64,000 nucleotides of DNA from Myxococcota bacterium (GTDB taxonomy: Bacteria; Myxococcota; B64-G9). The notes below the pieces were generated by a model. The model ran no database searches. It saw nothing but the letters and a program-made list of their open reading frames with translations, and was not told the DNA's origin. Below, piece by piece: positions 40,234 through 49,117 of the stretch. The first letter of the stretch is position 1. Each line of letters starts with the position of its first letter. The position numbers were made by a program, and so were the translations under genes. The stretch lies in NCBI GenBank assembly GCA_022710975.1, contig JAKLGA010000011.1, positions 113,842 through 177,841 of the forward strand, written 5' to 3'.

Positions 40234-41679
40234 ATGCGGGACACCGAAGCCGCTGCGCTGCGCGCGTGCGCGTGGATGCTGTGCGCGCTCCTGCCCGGCT
40301 GGCCCGGCCGGGCCGCGGAGCTCGCCTCGATCGAGGTGCCGGTGTGGGTCGAGTACCGGGCCGGGGAGGAGGCCCTGGCCCGGGCCACCCTCGCGGCGGC
40401 CGAGGCCGCCTGGCCGCGCCTGTTCGTCGAGCTGGGCCACGCCGCGCCCTGGACCCTGGACGCGGCCGGGGCCGAGGTGCGGGGCATGCGCCTGCGGCTG
40501 GGCGCGACCCCCATGGGCGCGGACGGGGCCATGGTCGAGTGGCAGGCGGACGTGCCCGGCACCCCGGCCTGCGACTGCTCCGCCACCGTCCTGGTGGACC
40601 GGACCACCTCCCCAGACAGCGCGCTGCTCGCCGAGGGGGTGCTGCACGAGCTCGTCCACGCGGGCCAGTACGCCGTGGACTGCACCGAGGCGCCCACGGT
40701 CTACGAGGCCTTCGCCCTCGCCAGCCTGTTCCACGAGCGGCCGGATTCCCCGGTCGTGCGGTTCGGCCTGCGGGAGTTCCAGCGCTTCCCCGAGCGCCCG
40801 CTCGACCTCTTCACCCTGGACATGCCCTGCGACGGCCTGCGCCCGTGCTTCGGCTACGTGCTCGGGGCCGGGCTCTTCCCGCTCTTCCTCGTGGACCGGT
40901 TCGCGGGCGGCGACCCGGCTGCCCTGGCGGGGCTGTTCGCCGCCTGCGGCCAGGACGGGCAGACCCGGGTGGGCCCGCCCCACCCGCGCTGCGAGCCCGC
41001 GAACCACCCGGACTGGCTCGAGGGGGTGGACCTCTGGCTGCGCTCGCGCGGCAGCTCCTTCCCCGAGGCCTTCGCCGAGTTCGCCTGCGCCCGGGCGGTG
41101 GCCGGCGCCCGCGACGACGGCGCGCACTTCACCCGCGGGGGCGAGCTCCCGGAGCCGGCCCTGACCCACGTGCACGGGGAGCTCCCGGCCGAGGGGACGC
41201 TCTCCCTGTTCGAGCTGGGCAGCGGCTACGTGGAGCTGCCCCTGCCCGCGCCCGCGGGGCTGCGGCTCGCGCTCGAGGCCGATCCGGCCGCGGGCTGGGC
41301 GGCCTCCGTGCTCGCCTGGCGGGCGGGCCAGGCCGTCAGCCGCCAGGGGATCGAGGTGGTGGACGGACGGGCCGGGCTCGAGCTGGCCCTCGCGCCCGGA
41401 GTGGACCGGCTGCTCCTGGTGCTGGCCCAGCTCCACGACGGGCAGCACGCGCCGGACGACATGGACTACTCCCAGGTCCGGCGGGTGAGCTACCGGGTGG
41501 AGGCGCTGGCAAGCGCGCCCGATGGCGGCGCCGATGGGACCGACGGATCGGACGGATCGGACGGATCGGACCGATCAGACGGCGCAGCGCAAGGCTGCAG
41601 CACCGCCCGGGCCGGCTCCCTGGGGCTTCTGGGCCTGCTGCTGCTGGGTGTGCGCCGCCGCCGCCCCCGCCTGGGATGA
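40234..41679 (+). CDS. Secreted zinc metallopeptidase-like protein with MYXO-CTERM-type tail
   Basis: 481 residues. The N-terminal signal sequence is weak (few basic residues). At about residue 138 HELVHAGQY gives the zinc motif HExxH, followed by a Glu-rich helix (APTVYEAFAL). Several Cys suggest disulfides. The last 45 residues have an Asp/Gly/Ser linker, then QGCST, a Leu-rich helix and RRRR, the MYXO-CTERM-type signal. The linker is encoded by a perfect 9-base tandem repeat. No exact peptidase family is assigned. The start ATG lacks a strong ribosome binding site. Confidence 0.75.
   Translation: MRDTEAAALRACAWMLCALLPGWPGRAAELASIEVPVWVEYRAGEEALARATLAAAEAAWPRLFVELGHAAPWTLDAAGAEVRGMRLRLGATPMGADGAMVEWQADVPGTPACDCSATVLVDRTTSPDSALLAEGVLHELVHAGQYAVDCTEAPTVYEAFALASLFHERPDSPVVRFGLREFQRFPERPLDLFTLDMPCDGLRPCFGYVLGAGLFPLFLVDRFAGGDPAALAGLFAACGQDGQTRVGPPHPRCEPANHPDWLEGVDLWLRSRGSSFPEAFAEFACARAVAGARDDGAHFTRGGELPEPALTHVHGELPAEGTLSLFELGSGYVELPLPAPAGLRLALEADPAAGWAASVLAWRAGQAVSRQGIEVVDGRAGLELALAPGVDRLLLVLAQLHDGQHAPDDMDYSQVRRVSYRVEALASAPDGGADGTDGSDGSDGSDRSDGAAQGCSTARAGSLGLLGLLLLGVRRRRPRLG
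41542..41568 (+). repeat. Three perfect 9-base tandem repeats in the linker
   Basis: GACGGATCG occurs three times head to tail, in frame as Asp-Gly-Ser, with degraded copies on both sides. The unit length is a multiple of three, so copy-number change would lengthen or shorten the linker without frameshift. Confidence 0.8.
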
Positions 41680-41833
41680 GTGTTCCGTTCTGGGGGTGCG
41701 CTGGATCACGCCCGACCCGTCCGGTTTCATGCCATTTTCTCGGAAGTCGAGCGGTTGCGGCCGGGCCCCCGGGCGGCACGCGGGTTGCACCGTGTGACCG
41801 TCCAGAGGGAAGCTGGAGAAGGGAGCGTGGCAG

Positions 41834-42412
41834 ATGAAGAAGCTACTCGCATTTCTCTCCGTGATGGCGATCACTGGGCTGGCGGCCGGCTGCGTGGTGC
41901 ATCACCACGGCTACGTCGAGTACGACGGGCCGGTGGTGGAGTATGGGTACGAGCCCATCCTGTACGACGGCTACGTGGTGTACTACGCGGACGGGGGCAT
42001 CCCCTTCATCTGGATGAATGGGGTGCAGTTCTGGATCCCCGTGGCGCACCGGTCGTACTACATCGACCACTACCACCAGCACCGCAGCGCCTACCACGCG
42101 TGGTACCAGCACCGGGGTGCCATGTACCGGGGGCACCGCTACGCCGACCGGAGCCGCGACGGCAGGCACCTGCACAACGCCGACGATCGCAACCGCAACC
42201 GCGACCGCGACGACCGGCCCGTGCTGCACCGCGCGGACGACCGCGACCGCGACGACCGGCCCGCGCTCCGGCGCGCGGACGATCGCGAGCGCCAGGAGCG
42301 GCCGGCCCTGCACAAGGCCCCGCAGAACCGGCCGCAGCCGAAGGCGCGGCCGCAGCCGAAGCCCAAGCCCCAGCCCAAGGCGAAGCCGAAGCTGAAGAAG
42401 AAGGACGACTAG
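41834..42412 (+). CDS. Lipoprotein with Tyr/His-rich head and Arg/Asp and Lys/Pro tails
   Basis: 192 residues. The ATG has GGAG upstream at 41824-41827 region. The lipobox is AAGC. The mature head (to about residue 95) is rich in Tyr and His (WYQHRGAMYRGH). A polar repeat of Asp-Arg (DDRDRDDRP) follows, then an Arg/Lys/Pro/Gln tail (PKPKPQPKAKPKLKKK). Such tails can bind polyanions or sit in the cell wall. No family is recognised, though YXWGQ-like Tyr/Trp lipoproteins are similar in flavour. Confidence 0.7.
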   Translation: MKKLLAFLSVMAITGLAAGCVVHHHGYVEYDGPVVEYGYEPILYDGYVVYYADGGIPFIWMNGVQFWIPVAHRSYYIDHYHQHRSAYHAWYQHRGAMYRGHRYADRSRDGRHLHNADDRNRNRDRDDRPVLHRADDRDRDDRPALRRADDRERQERPALHKAPQNRPQPKARPQPKPKPQPKAKPKLKKKDD

Positions 42413-42434
42413 CGTACCCGTCGCGTCCAGGGCT

Positions 42435-44033
42435 TCAGGTCACCACGCACTTCAGGCCCAGGCACTCCAGGCCCTCGCAGCAGTCGGCGGCCGTGGAGCA
42501 GTCCTGCCACGGCCCGCTGCAGGTGGTGGGATCCTCGGCGCAGGTCGAGGTGGCCGGGTCGCAGTAGCCGCTGCAGCAGTCGGTATGCGCGGTGCAGGTG
42601 ACCCCGAGCTGCACGCAGGCCCGGGAGCACACGCCGCCCTGGCACAGCCCGCTGCAACACTCGGCGTTGCTGGTGCAGCTCTCGCCGAATTCCTTGCAGG
42701 TCACCACCTCGGCGCACAGCCCGGTGGCCGGATCGCAGAAGGAGGTGCAGCACTCGGCGCTCGCCGCGCAGGCCTGGCCGGTGGCGGTGCAGGTGGCCTC
42801 GGGGCCGCACACCCCCTGGCTGTTGCAGGCGCCCGCGCAGCAGGCGGCCGCGTCGGTGCAGGCCTGTCCGTCCGGGGTGCAGCCCTGGCTGCACACCAGC
42901 GCCCCGGCCTGGTCCGGGACGCACAGGCCGCTGCAGCACTGCTCGCCGAAGGCGCAGGTCTCGCCGTTCGCCAGGCAGGCCGCGCCCTCGCCGAAGCAGC
43001 GCTTGATGCCCAGCACGTCCGCCAGGCAGGCCTCCAGGCCGCCGCAGCAGTCGTGGGTGCCGGGGAAGCGCTCGTCGCACACCTCGCCCGCGGGCTTGGG
43101 CCCGTTGATGGTGGTGCAGCGGCCGACCGGCTTGCCGGGGAACAGCGCGCACTCGCCGTACTCGGCGTGGCACGAGCCGGCCCCGTTGCAGCAGTCGGCG
43201 GCCGTGCGGCACAGCTCGCCGTAGGGCCGGCAGCCGCCCAGGTACTGGCAGCTCTTGAAGCCCGTGCCGTCGCCGAAGCAGGAGTAGGAGCAGCAGTCGC
43301 CCGGCTGCTCGCAGGCCTCGCCGACCAGCCGGCAGGAGACCACCCCGACGCCCTCGATCTTGGCGCAGTAGCCGCCCTCGCACTGGTAGTTGCAGCAGTC
43401 CGCGTCCTCCGCGCAGACCTCCTCGGAGGTGCGGCACACCCCGCCGGTCACGCAGCGCAGCTCCCCGCCGAACTCGACGCAGGCCTTGGAGCAGCAGCCC
43501 GAGTCGTCCGCGCAGCGCTCGCCCGCCTGGAGGCAGGCGGTCGGGCTGGTGCACTCGCCCGCGCTGCAGGTGTTGGAGCAGCAGTCGGGGCCCGCGCCGC
43601 AGCCCTCGTGCAGCGAGGCGCAGGTCACCCCCGTCGCGCACACCCCGCCCTGGCAGGCCAGGCTGCAGCAGTCCGCGGCCGCGGCGCACTCCTCGCCGGC
43701 CAGGCCGCAGCGGCCCTCGGCCTCCTGGCATGCCAGGCCCCCGGCGCCGTCGTCGGCGCAGCGGCCCGAGCAGCAGGTGGCGCCGCTGGTGCAGGCCACC
43801 CCGGCCGGATCGCAGGCCGCCTGGGTGGGAGAGCACAGCCCCTGGGCGTTGCAGATGTGGGTGCAGCATTGCTCGTTCTGGGTGCAGCCCGCGCCCTCGG
43901 CCAGGCAAGCGCCGCCGTCCTGGCCGTCGAGGCCGCCGTCCCCCCCGCCGCCGGGGGAGTCGTCGCAACCGCCGAACCCGGGCAGCGAGGCGAGCAGGAC
44001 GACCGCGAGGATCCCGAGCAACCCTGGGCGCAT
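42435..44033 (-). CDS. Lipoprotein made of ~15 cystine-knot-like modules
   Basis: 532 residues, ATG after GGAGG. The lipobox is FGGC, followed by a Gly/Asp linker. The remainder has about 15 modules of ~30 residues with the pattern C-x5-6-C-x4-5-C-C-x3-C-x4-6-C (for example GESCTSNAECCSGLCQGGVC). Spacing and the Cys-Cys pair match knottin/ICK-type mini-proteins and the Dickkopf/EB-like folds. The protein is probably a disulfide-rich surface stalk or binding array. Binding partners are unknown. Confidence 0.8.
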   Translation of the reverse strand: MRPGLLGILAVVLLASLPGFGGCDDSPGGGGDGGLDGQDGGACLAEGAGCTQNEQCCTHICNAQGLCSPTQAACDPAGVACTSGATCCSGRCADDGAGGLACQEAEGRCGLAGEECAAAADCCSLACQGGVCATGVTCASLHEGCGAGPDCCSNTCSAGECTSPTACLQAGERCADDSGCCSKACVEFGGELRCVTGGVCRTSEEVCAEDADCCNYQCEGGYCAKIEGVGVVSCRLVGEACEQPGDCCSYSCFGDGTGFKSCQYLGGCRPYGELCRTAADCCNGAGSCHAEYGECALFPGKPVGRCTTINGPKPAGEVCDERFPGTHDCCGGLEACLADVLGIKRCFGEGAACLANGETCAFGEQCCSGLCVPDQAGALVCSQGCTPDGQACTDAAACCAGACNSQGVCGPEATCTATGQACAASAECCTSFCDPATGLCAEVVTCKEFGESCTSNAECCSGLCQGGVCSRACVQLGVTCTAHTDCCSGYCDPATSTCAEDPTTCSGPWQDCSTAADCCEGLECLGLKCVVT

Positions 44034-44132
44034 GACGGCCTCCTTTCGAGAGGGACTCGACCCATTCTAGCCCGAACGGCCCGCGCGATCATGTCTGGTG
44101 GTGGGCGCCGGGCCAGTGTATCCTCCGGCCTC

Positions 44133-44933
44133 ATGGGAGAGCCCGCCGAGAGCGCCGCGCCGCGGCTGGCCATCGAGGTCACCGGCCTGGAGAAGCGCTT
44201 CGGCGACAAGGCCGCGGTGGACGGGCTCGAGCTGCGGGTGGCGCGCGGGGTCTTCTACGGGCTGCTCGGGCCGAACGGGGCGGGCAAGTCCACCAGCGTG
44301 GGCATGTTGACCGGGACGCTACGGCCCAGCGCGGGCGAGATCCGGCTGCTGGGGCGCAGGTTCGATCCGGACGATCCCTGGTTCAAGGCCCGCATGGGCG
44401 TGGTGACCGAGGAGCCGCCGCTGTTCGAGCGGCTGCGCGGGCGGGAGCAGCTCGTGTTCGTCGGGCGCATGTACGGCCTGGGCGCGGCCGAGGCCGGCCG
44501 GCGGGCCGGGCAGCTGCTCGAGCTGTTCGACCTCGCCCGACACGAGCGCACCCTGGTGGCCGACTACTCGCGCGGGATGAAGAAGAAGCTGGCCATCGCC
44601 TGCGCGCTCATCCACGCGCCCGAGCTGCTGTTCTTCGACGAGCCCTTCGAGGGGGTGGACGCGGTCAGCTCGGAGACCATCCGCCGGGTGCTGGGCGGCC
44701 TCGTCGGCCGCGGGGCCACGGTGCTCCTGACCACCCACATCCTCGAGGTGGCCGGGCGCATCTGCCAGCGCATCGGCATCCTGCACCGCGGCCGGCTGGC
44801 CCACGAGGCGGACGCGGAAGGGCTGCGCGCGCGGGGCGAGGATCTGGGCGAGCTCTTCCGCCGGGTGGTGGGCGCCGAGGCTCCGGCCGCCCTGCCGGGC
44901 TGGCTGCTCGAGGGGAGCGGACGTGGCGGCTGA
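44133..44933 (+). CDS. ABC transporter ATP-binding protein
   Basis: 266 residues. Walker A GPNGAGKST, Q-loop replaced by a Glu-rich VVTEEPPLF segment, signature YSRGMKKKLAIA, Walker B LLFFDEPFEGVD and switch His TTHILEV are visible. This is the DrrA/CcmA-like export type. The start is uncertain: ATG at 44133 is used, and an in-frame ATG at 44091 is possible; neither has a clear site. It overlaps the permease gene by 11 bases. Confidence 0.9.
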   Translation: MGEPAESAAPRLAIEVTGLEKRFGDKAAVDGLELRVARGVFYGLLGPNGAGKSTSVGMLTGTLRPSAGEIRLLGRRFDPDDPWFKARMGVVTEEPPLFERLRGREQLVFVGRMYGLGAAEAGRRAGQLLELFDLARHERTLVADYSRGMKKKLAIACALIHAPELLFFDEPFEGVDAVSSETIRRVLGGLVGRGATVLLTTHILEVAGRICQRIGILHRGRLAHEADAEGLRARGEDLGELFRRVVGAEAPAALPGWLLEGSGRGG

Positions 44934-46593
44934 GCGCGCCGGGCCCGGCCTGGGCGAGACGCTCCGGCTGGTGGTCGGGCTGCGCTTCAGGCTGGCGGCG
45001 CGGCGGCTCTCGGGCCGGGGGGCCCTGGGCGCGGCGCTGGGCGGGCTGGTCGCGGCCGGGCTCGCGGGTGGGCTGGGCTACGGCTCGTACTTCCTGTTCG
45101 GCCGCGTCGAGGGCATCCAGGCGAGCCCGGTGTGGACCGCCTTCACCCTCGGCCTGTGGTGCTTCCTGCTGGGGCTGTTCTGGGTGATCTGGCCGGTGGT
45201 GGCCGCCCAGGTGGACGAGGCCTACGAGCTGGGCCGTTTCCTGGCCTACCCGGTGCGGCCGCTGCGGCTGTACGGGCTGCTCACCCTGGTCGGGCTGGTC
45301 GAGCCGGCCGTGCTGTTCTTCTACCCGGCCCTGGTCGGCGCGGCCCTGGGGCTCTCCCGCGGCCTGGCGCCCGGCTGGGGCTTCTGCGCGGCCCTGATGG
45401 CGGTGTACGCGCTCATGCTGGTGGCCACCGGGCGGGCGCTGCTGAACCTGTTCCTGAACATCATGGTCTCCCGGCGCTCGGGCGAGATCCTGTTCGCCGC
45501 CTTCCTGCTGCTCCTGTCGCTGGCCGCGCTGCTGCCGCCGGTCGACGCGGCCTGGCTGTTCGAGCGCCTGGGCACGCTCGGCGGCTCGGGCGCGGATCTG
45601 GCGCTGCTGGCCAACACCGCCTCGGCCCTGGCGACCACCCCGCCCGGGCTGCTCGCCCGCGGGCTGGCGGCCGCCGCGGCCGGCGAGACCCGGGCGGCCT
45701 GGGGCGCGCTCGCCTCCATGCTGGCGCTGGGCGGGGCGGCCTGGCTGGTGGGGCTGTGGCTGCTGAAGCGCTACTACCGCGGCGGGCGGGGGCTGCGCTT
45801 CCTGCCGAGCCGTCCGCCCGCGCCGCCCCGGCCCGTGGCCACCGGCTGGCGCCTGCCGTGGCTCGGCGACGCCGCCTCGGCCGTGTTCGAGGCGGAGCTG
45901 AAGGCGCTCGTCTCCAACCCCAAGGCGCGCCTGCTGTTCGCCGTGCCCTTCTTCCTGGTGATCATCCTCAAGGTGGTGGGCGGGGCGGCGCTGCTGGCGT
46001 GGGCCTGGGGGGAGGCCTGGACGGCCATGCTGCTGGCGGTGCTGGGGCTGTACGTGCTGAGCGTGCTGGGCGGCCAGCTCTTCGCCAACGCCTTCGGCTA
46101 CGCGGGCCACGCGGTGCGCTGGCCGTTCCTCACCCCAGCCCCGCTCAGGGCCTGGCTGCTCGGGCGCAACCTGGCCCAGGCCGCCTTCGCCCTGGCCCAG
46201 CTCGTGGGCCTCGGCCTGGTCGTGCTGCTGCTCATGCCCGGGGCGAGCGTCCGGCTGCTCGGCCTGCCGGCCCTCCTGCTGCCGGCCGCGCTGTGCCTGC
46301 TGCTGGGGGTGGGGAACCTCCTGTCCATCCGCCACCCGCGCCGCTTCCACCACCAGCTCAGCCGCCGCGACCGGCCCGCGGCCGCGGCCGTGGCCTGGAC
46401 GCTCGGCACGCTGGCGGCGGTGGCCGTGGCCGGGCTGAGCGCGCTGGGGGTGTACGGCGACGGGCTGGGCCTGCACCTGGCGCTGGGCTGGCTGCTGGTG
46501 CTGTCGCTGCTCGCCTACCGCGCGCTGCTCGGGCTCGCCGCCCGCCGCCTGGGCGAGGGCCGCGAGCACCTGATCCAGGCCGTCACCAGGTAG
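44923..46593 (+). CDS. ABC transporter permease, multi-helix
   Basis: 556 residues from a GTG inside the end of the ATPase gene. About 12 hydrophobic segments are seen, arranged as two groups separated by a soluble loop around residues 285-325 (RGLRFLPSRPPAP). It is the membrane partner of the ATPase at 44133. Substrate unknown. Confidence 0.85.
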   Translation: MAAERAGPGLGETLRLVVGLRFRLAARRLSGRGALGAALGGLVAAGLAGGLGYGSYFLFGRVEGIQASPVWTAFTLGLWCFLLGLFWVIWPVVAAQVDEAYELGRFLAYPVRPLRLYGLLTLVGLVEPAVLFFYPALVGAALGLSRGLAPGWGFCAALMAVYALMLVATGRALLNLFLNIMVSRRSGEILFAAFLLLLSLAALLPPVDAAWLFERLGTLGGSGADLALLANTASALATTPPGLLARGLAAAAAGETRAAWGALASMLALGGAAWLVGLWLLKRYYRGGRGLRFLPSRPPAPPRPVATGWRLPWLGDAASAVFEAELKALVSNPKARLLFAVPFFLVIILKVVGGAALLAWAWGEAWTAMLLAVLGLYVLSVLGGQLFANAFGYAGHAVRWPFLTPAPLRAWLLGRNLAQAAFALAQLVGLGLVVLLLMPGASVRLLGLPALLLPAALCLLLGVGNLLSIRHPRRFHHQLSRRDRPAAAAVAWTLGTLAAVAVAGLSALGVYGDGLGLHLALGWLLVLSLLAYRALLGLAARRLGEGREHLIQAVTR

Positions 46594-46663
46594 CGCCGGG
46601 TCGTTGACTCGCGCGCGGGGGCGAGGGTAGGGTGGGCCCGGCCGAACGGGAGAGGCCCTGCCC

Positions 46664-47731
46664 ATGCACGCCCACGAACACGCCGGAGCCGGTCTCGCCG
46701 AGGCGCTCGGCGACGCCTCCCTGCACGCGCTCGGCATCGTGCTGTTCGTGTTCCTGATGATGTCGCTGGTCGACTACCTGAACACCTGGAGCGAGGGGCG
46801 GCTGACGAGCTTCATGCGCGGCGGGCGGCTCCGGCAGTACGTCTCGGCCTCGCTGCTGGGCGCGGTGCCCGGCTGCCTGGGCCCGTTCCTGGCGGTGACG
46901 CTCTACATCCGCGGCATGCTCGGCCTGGGGGGGCTCGCCGCGGCCATGGTGGCCACCACCGGGGACGCCATCTTCGTCATGCTGGCCGAGTTCCCCGCCA
47001 CCGCGCTGTGGCTGAGCCTGGGGCTCATCCTGGGCGGGGTCCTGGTGGGCGCGCTGGCCGACTGGCTGCTGCCGCGGCTGGGCGTGCGGCCCCAGGCGGC
47101 CTGCTGCGACGAGCACCACCACGCGGTCGAGGAGCACCACTGCCACTGCTGGCCCGAGCGCGGGGTGCTGGCGGAGTGGCGCCGGCCCCACGCGGTGCGC
47201 CTCGGGCTGCTCGGGCTGGTCGGGCTGGCGGTCGCGGGCGTGCTCACCGGCGTGCTCGGGGGGGAGGCCTGGAACTGGGTGCGGGTGTCCGAGCTCGCGC
47301 TGGCCGCGGTGGGCGCCTTCGTGGTGGTGACCGCCCCGGACGAGTACCTGGTCGATCACCTGCTCAGGCACGTGGTGGTGCGCCACCTGCCCAAGGTGGC
47401 CGCCTGGACCGTGGGCACCCTCGTGCTGCTGGCGCTGGCCGAGCACTACGTGGACCTCGCCCGGCTGCTCGGCGATCAGGTGGGCTGGGTGATCCTGGGG
47501 GCCGGCCTGGTGGGCCTGCTGCCGGACGCCAGCCCCCAGCTCCTGTTCGTCTTCCTGTACGCCCAGGGCGCGGTGCCCTTCTCGGTGCTCTTGACCAGCG
47601 CCATCGTCCAGGACGGCCACGGCATGCTGCCGCTGCTGTCGACGGGGCTCCGGGATCCGCTGATCCTCAAGGGGCTGAAGCTCGCGCTGGGGCTGGCGGT
47701 CGGTTTCGGCGTGTGGGCCTGCGGTCACTGA
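46664..47731 (+). CDS. Putative ten-helix heavy-metal/manganese exporter (ArsP_2-like)
   Basis: 355 residues, ATG after GGGAGAGG. About ten hydrophobic helices are seen, with two homologous halves carrying VPGCLGPFLAVTLYIRG and LLPDASPQLLFVFLYAQG. The central cytoplasmic loop is strongly metal-binding: CCDEHHHAVEEHHCHCW at about residues 146-162. The N-terminus is also His-rich (MHAHEHAG). This fits the putative heavy-metal exporter family. The metal is not known from sequence. The 3' end overlaps the convergent PRC-barrel gene by seven bases. Confidence 0.78.
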   Translation: MHAHEHAGAGLAEALGDASLHALGIVLFVFLMMSLVDYLNTWSEGRLTSFMRGGRLRQYVSASLLGAVPGCLGPFLAVTLYIRGMLGLGGLAAAMVATTGDAIFVMLAEFPATALWLSLGLILGGVLVGALADWLLPRLGVRPQAACCDEHHHAVEEHHCHCWPERGVLAEWRRPHAVRLGLLGLVGLAVAGVLTGVLGGEAWNWVRVSELALAAVGAFVVVTAPDEYLVDHLLRHVVVRHLPKVAAWTVGTLVLLALAEHYVDLARLLGDQVGWVILGAGLVGLLPDASPQLLFVFLYAQGAVPFSVLLTSAIVQDGHGMLPLLSTGLRDPLILKGLKLALGLAVGFGVWACGH

Positions 47732-48366
47732 CCCGACGACTTCCGGGACTTCTTGCGCGGCTTGGCCTCCGGCGCGCCGGGCACGGGCGTGGCGTCCTTG
47801 CGCTGCGGGCGGACTGCGCGCCCGGCCCGCTTGATCACCGCGGCGGCCTCCTCCACGGCCTGGCTGCCGAACATCCTGGCCAGCAGCCCCCGGGGCGCGC
47901 CGGGGCCCTCGCGGGACTCGGCCCGCGCGCCCTCGGGCAGCAGGATGGTGTCCTGGCCCACGAGCGCGGTGGCCGGCTCCAGCGTCACCCAGCGGCCCTC
48001 GGACAGGATCAGCTCCTTGACCTGCCAGCCGTCGTCTATCTCCACGTCGATCAGGCTGCCGAGCAGCTTCCCGTCCCGGGTGGCCACCGGCATGCCCATC
48101 AGCTCCTTGAGGCTGCGGCCCACGGGCGGCTTGGCCTTGCAGGCCGCGGCCCGGCCGACGAACACCACGTCCTCGCCCACCCGGTCCACGTCCTGGATGT
48201 CGATCCAGTTCTCCGCGCCGCCCAGCCCGGGCTGGCGCACCAGCAGGCCGCACACGCTCTTCTGGGCCGGGTTCAGGAACACCTTCTGCACCAGCCCCAG
48301 GGCGCGCCCCTCGGCCAGGGACACGACCTGCATGCCCTGGATGTCCTGCAGCAGCCTGAGCGTCAT
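47725..48366 (-). CDS. PRC-barrel domain protein
   Basis: 213 residues, ATG overlapping the preceding stop by ATGA. Two PRC-barrel-like units are seen (QDIQGMQVVSLAEGRALGLV near the start; LKELMGMPVATRDGKLLGSL near residue 95), each a small beta-barrel found in electron-transfer and RNA-processing proteins. A basic Lys/Arg-rich tail ends it. It is paired with a paralogue immediately upstream. Confidence 0.8.
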   Translation of the reverse strand: MTLRLLQDIQGMQVVSLAEGRALGLVQKVFLNPAQKSVCGLLVRQPGLGGAENWIDIQDVDRVGEDVVFVGRAAACKAKPPVGRSLKELMGMPVATRDGKLLGSLIDVEIDDGWQVKELILSEGRWVTLEPATALVGQDTILLPEGARAESREGPGAPRGLLARMFGSQAVEEAAAVIKRAGRAVRPQRKDATPVPGAPEAKPRKKSRKSSGQ

Positions 48367-48959
48367 GATGCCCCGCCCCCGGCGTCCTCGGGCGGCGGCT
48401 GGGCGGGCTTCTTCCTGCGCTTCTTCTTGGGCGCGGGCGCCTCGGCCGGCGGCGGCCTGGAGTTGAACACGCGCGCCAGGAAGCCCGTGGGCTGCTCGAG
48501 CGGCGGGGCGGCGACCTCGGCCGCGGCGCCCTTGCGCAGCAGCACCACGTCCTCGCCCAGCACCGACTCCGGGCCCAGGTCCACCACCCCGCCCGAGTCC
48601 AGCACCAGGGACACCAGCGTCCAGGTGTCCGTGTCGACCACCACGTCGTCCAGGCCCCCCAGGCGGCGGCCGTCCAGGCTGGAGACCGGCAGCCCCAGGA
48701 TGTCCTTGAGGTCGCGCCCCTCGGGCTCGTCCTCGCGCACCGAGCGGGCCTCGTCCAGGTAGAGCACGTCCTCGCCGATGCGGCGGATGGCGCCCACCTT
48801 GGCCCAGCGCTCGCCCGACATCAGGTGGCCGCGGAAGGCGAGCCCGAGCAGGACGCGCTTGCGCGAGTCGATCAGCATGCGGCGCACCGCCCCGAGCAGG
48901 CGGCCCTCCTTGTCGGCCAGCACCTCCATGCCCTTCAGCTTCTGGTACCGGACGCGCAT
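48363..48959 (-). CDS. PRC-barrel domain protein (paralogue)
   Basis: 198 residues. The ATG at 48959 is chosen because AGGAGTT lies upstream at proper spacing; a frame from 49028 is less likely. It has two PRC units (LKGMEVLADKEGRLLGAV and LKDILGLPVSSLDGRRLGGL) and a Lys/Pro-rich C-terminus. The layout matches the next gene, so the two arose by duplication. The role is unknown. Confidence 0.8.
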   Translation of the reverse strand: MRVRYQKLKGMEVLADKEGRLLGAVRRMLIDSRKRVLLGLAFRGHLMSGERWAKVGAIRRIGEDVLYLDEARSVREDEPEGRDLKDILGLPVSSLDGRRLGGLDDVVVDTDTWTLVSLVLDSGGVVDLGPESVLGEDVVLLRKGAAAEVAAPPLEQPTGFLARVFNSRPPPAEAPAPKKKRRKKPAQPPPEDAGGGAS

Positions 48960-49022
48960 GTGTAACTCCTGGTTGAGATTTCTGTACCACTTCGGCGGCC
49001 GGAGCACAATGCGCGTTACTTC

Positions 49023-49051
49023 TTGCAAACCGTTCGCGGGAGGAGTATGGT
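49023..49051 (+). promoter_or_regulatory. Promoter of the 49118 lipoprotein gene
   Basis: TTGCAA (49023-49028), a 17-base spacer and TATGGT (49046-49051) form a plausible promoter. The leader contains a small hairpin, TTCCCC (49077-49082) with GGGGAA (49087-49092), just before the GGAGG site. Confidence 0.45.
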
Positions 49052-49117
49052 GCGGCGCGTCTAATCCGAAACGGCATTCCCCGCATGGGGAACGAGAAAG
49101 GAACGGAGGAGAAGACC

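Noticed and set aside
42435..44033. Repetitive Cys-codon pattern that could look like a CRISPR or satellite array
   Set aside because: Repeats are degenerate at the DNA level, in frame and coding. There are no constant-length identical repeats with unique spacers.
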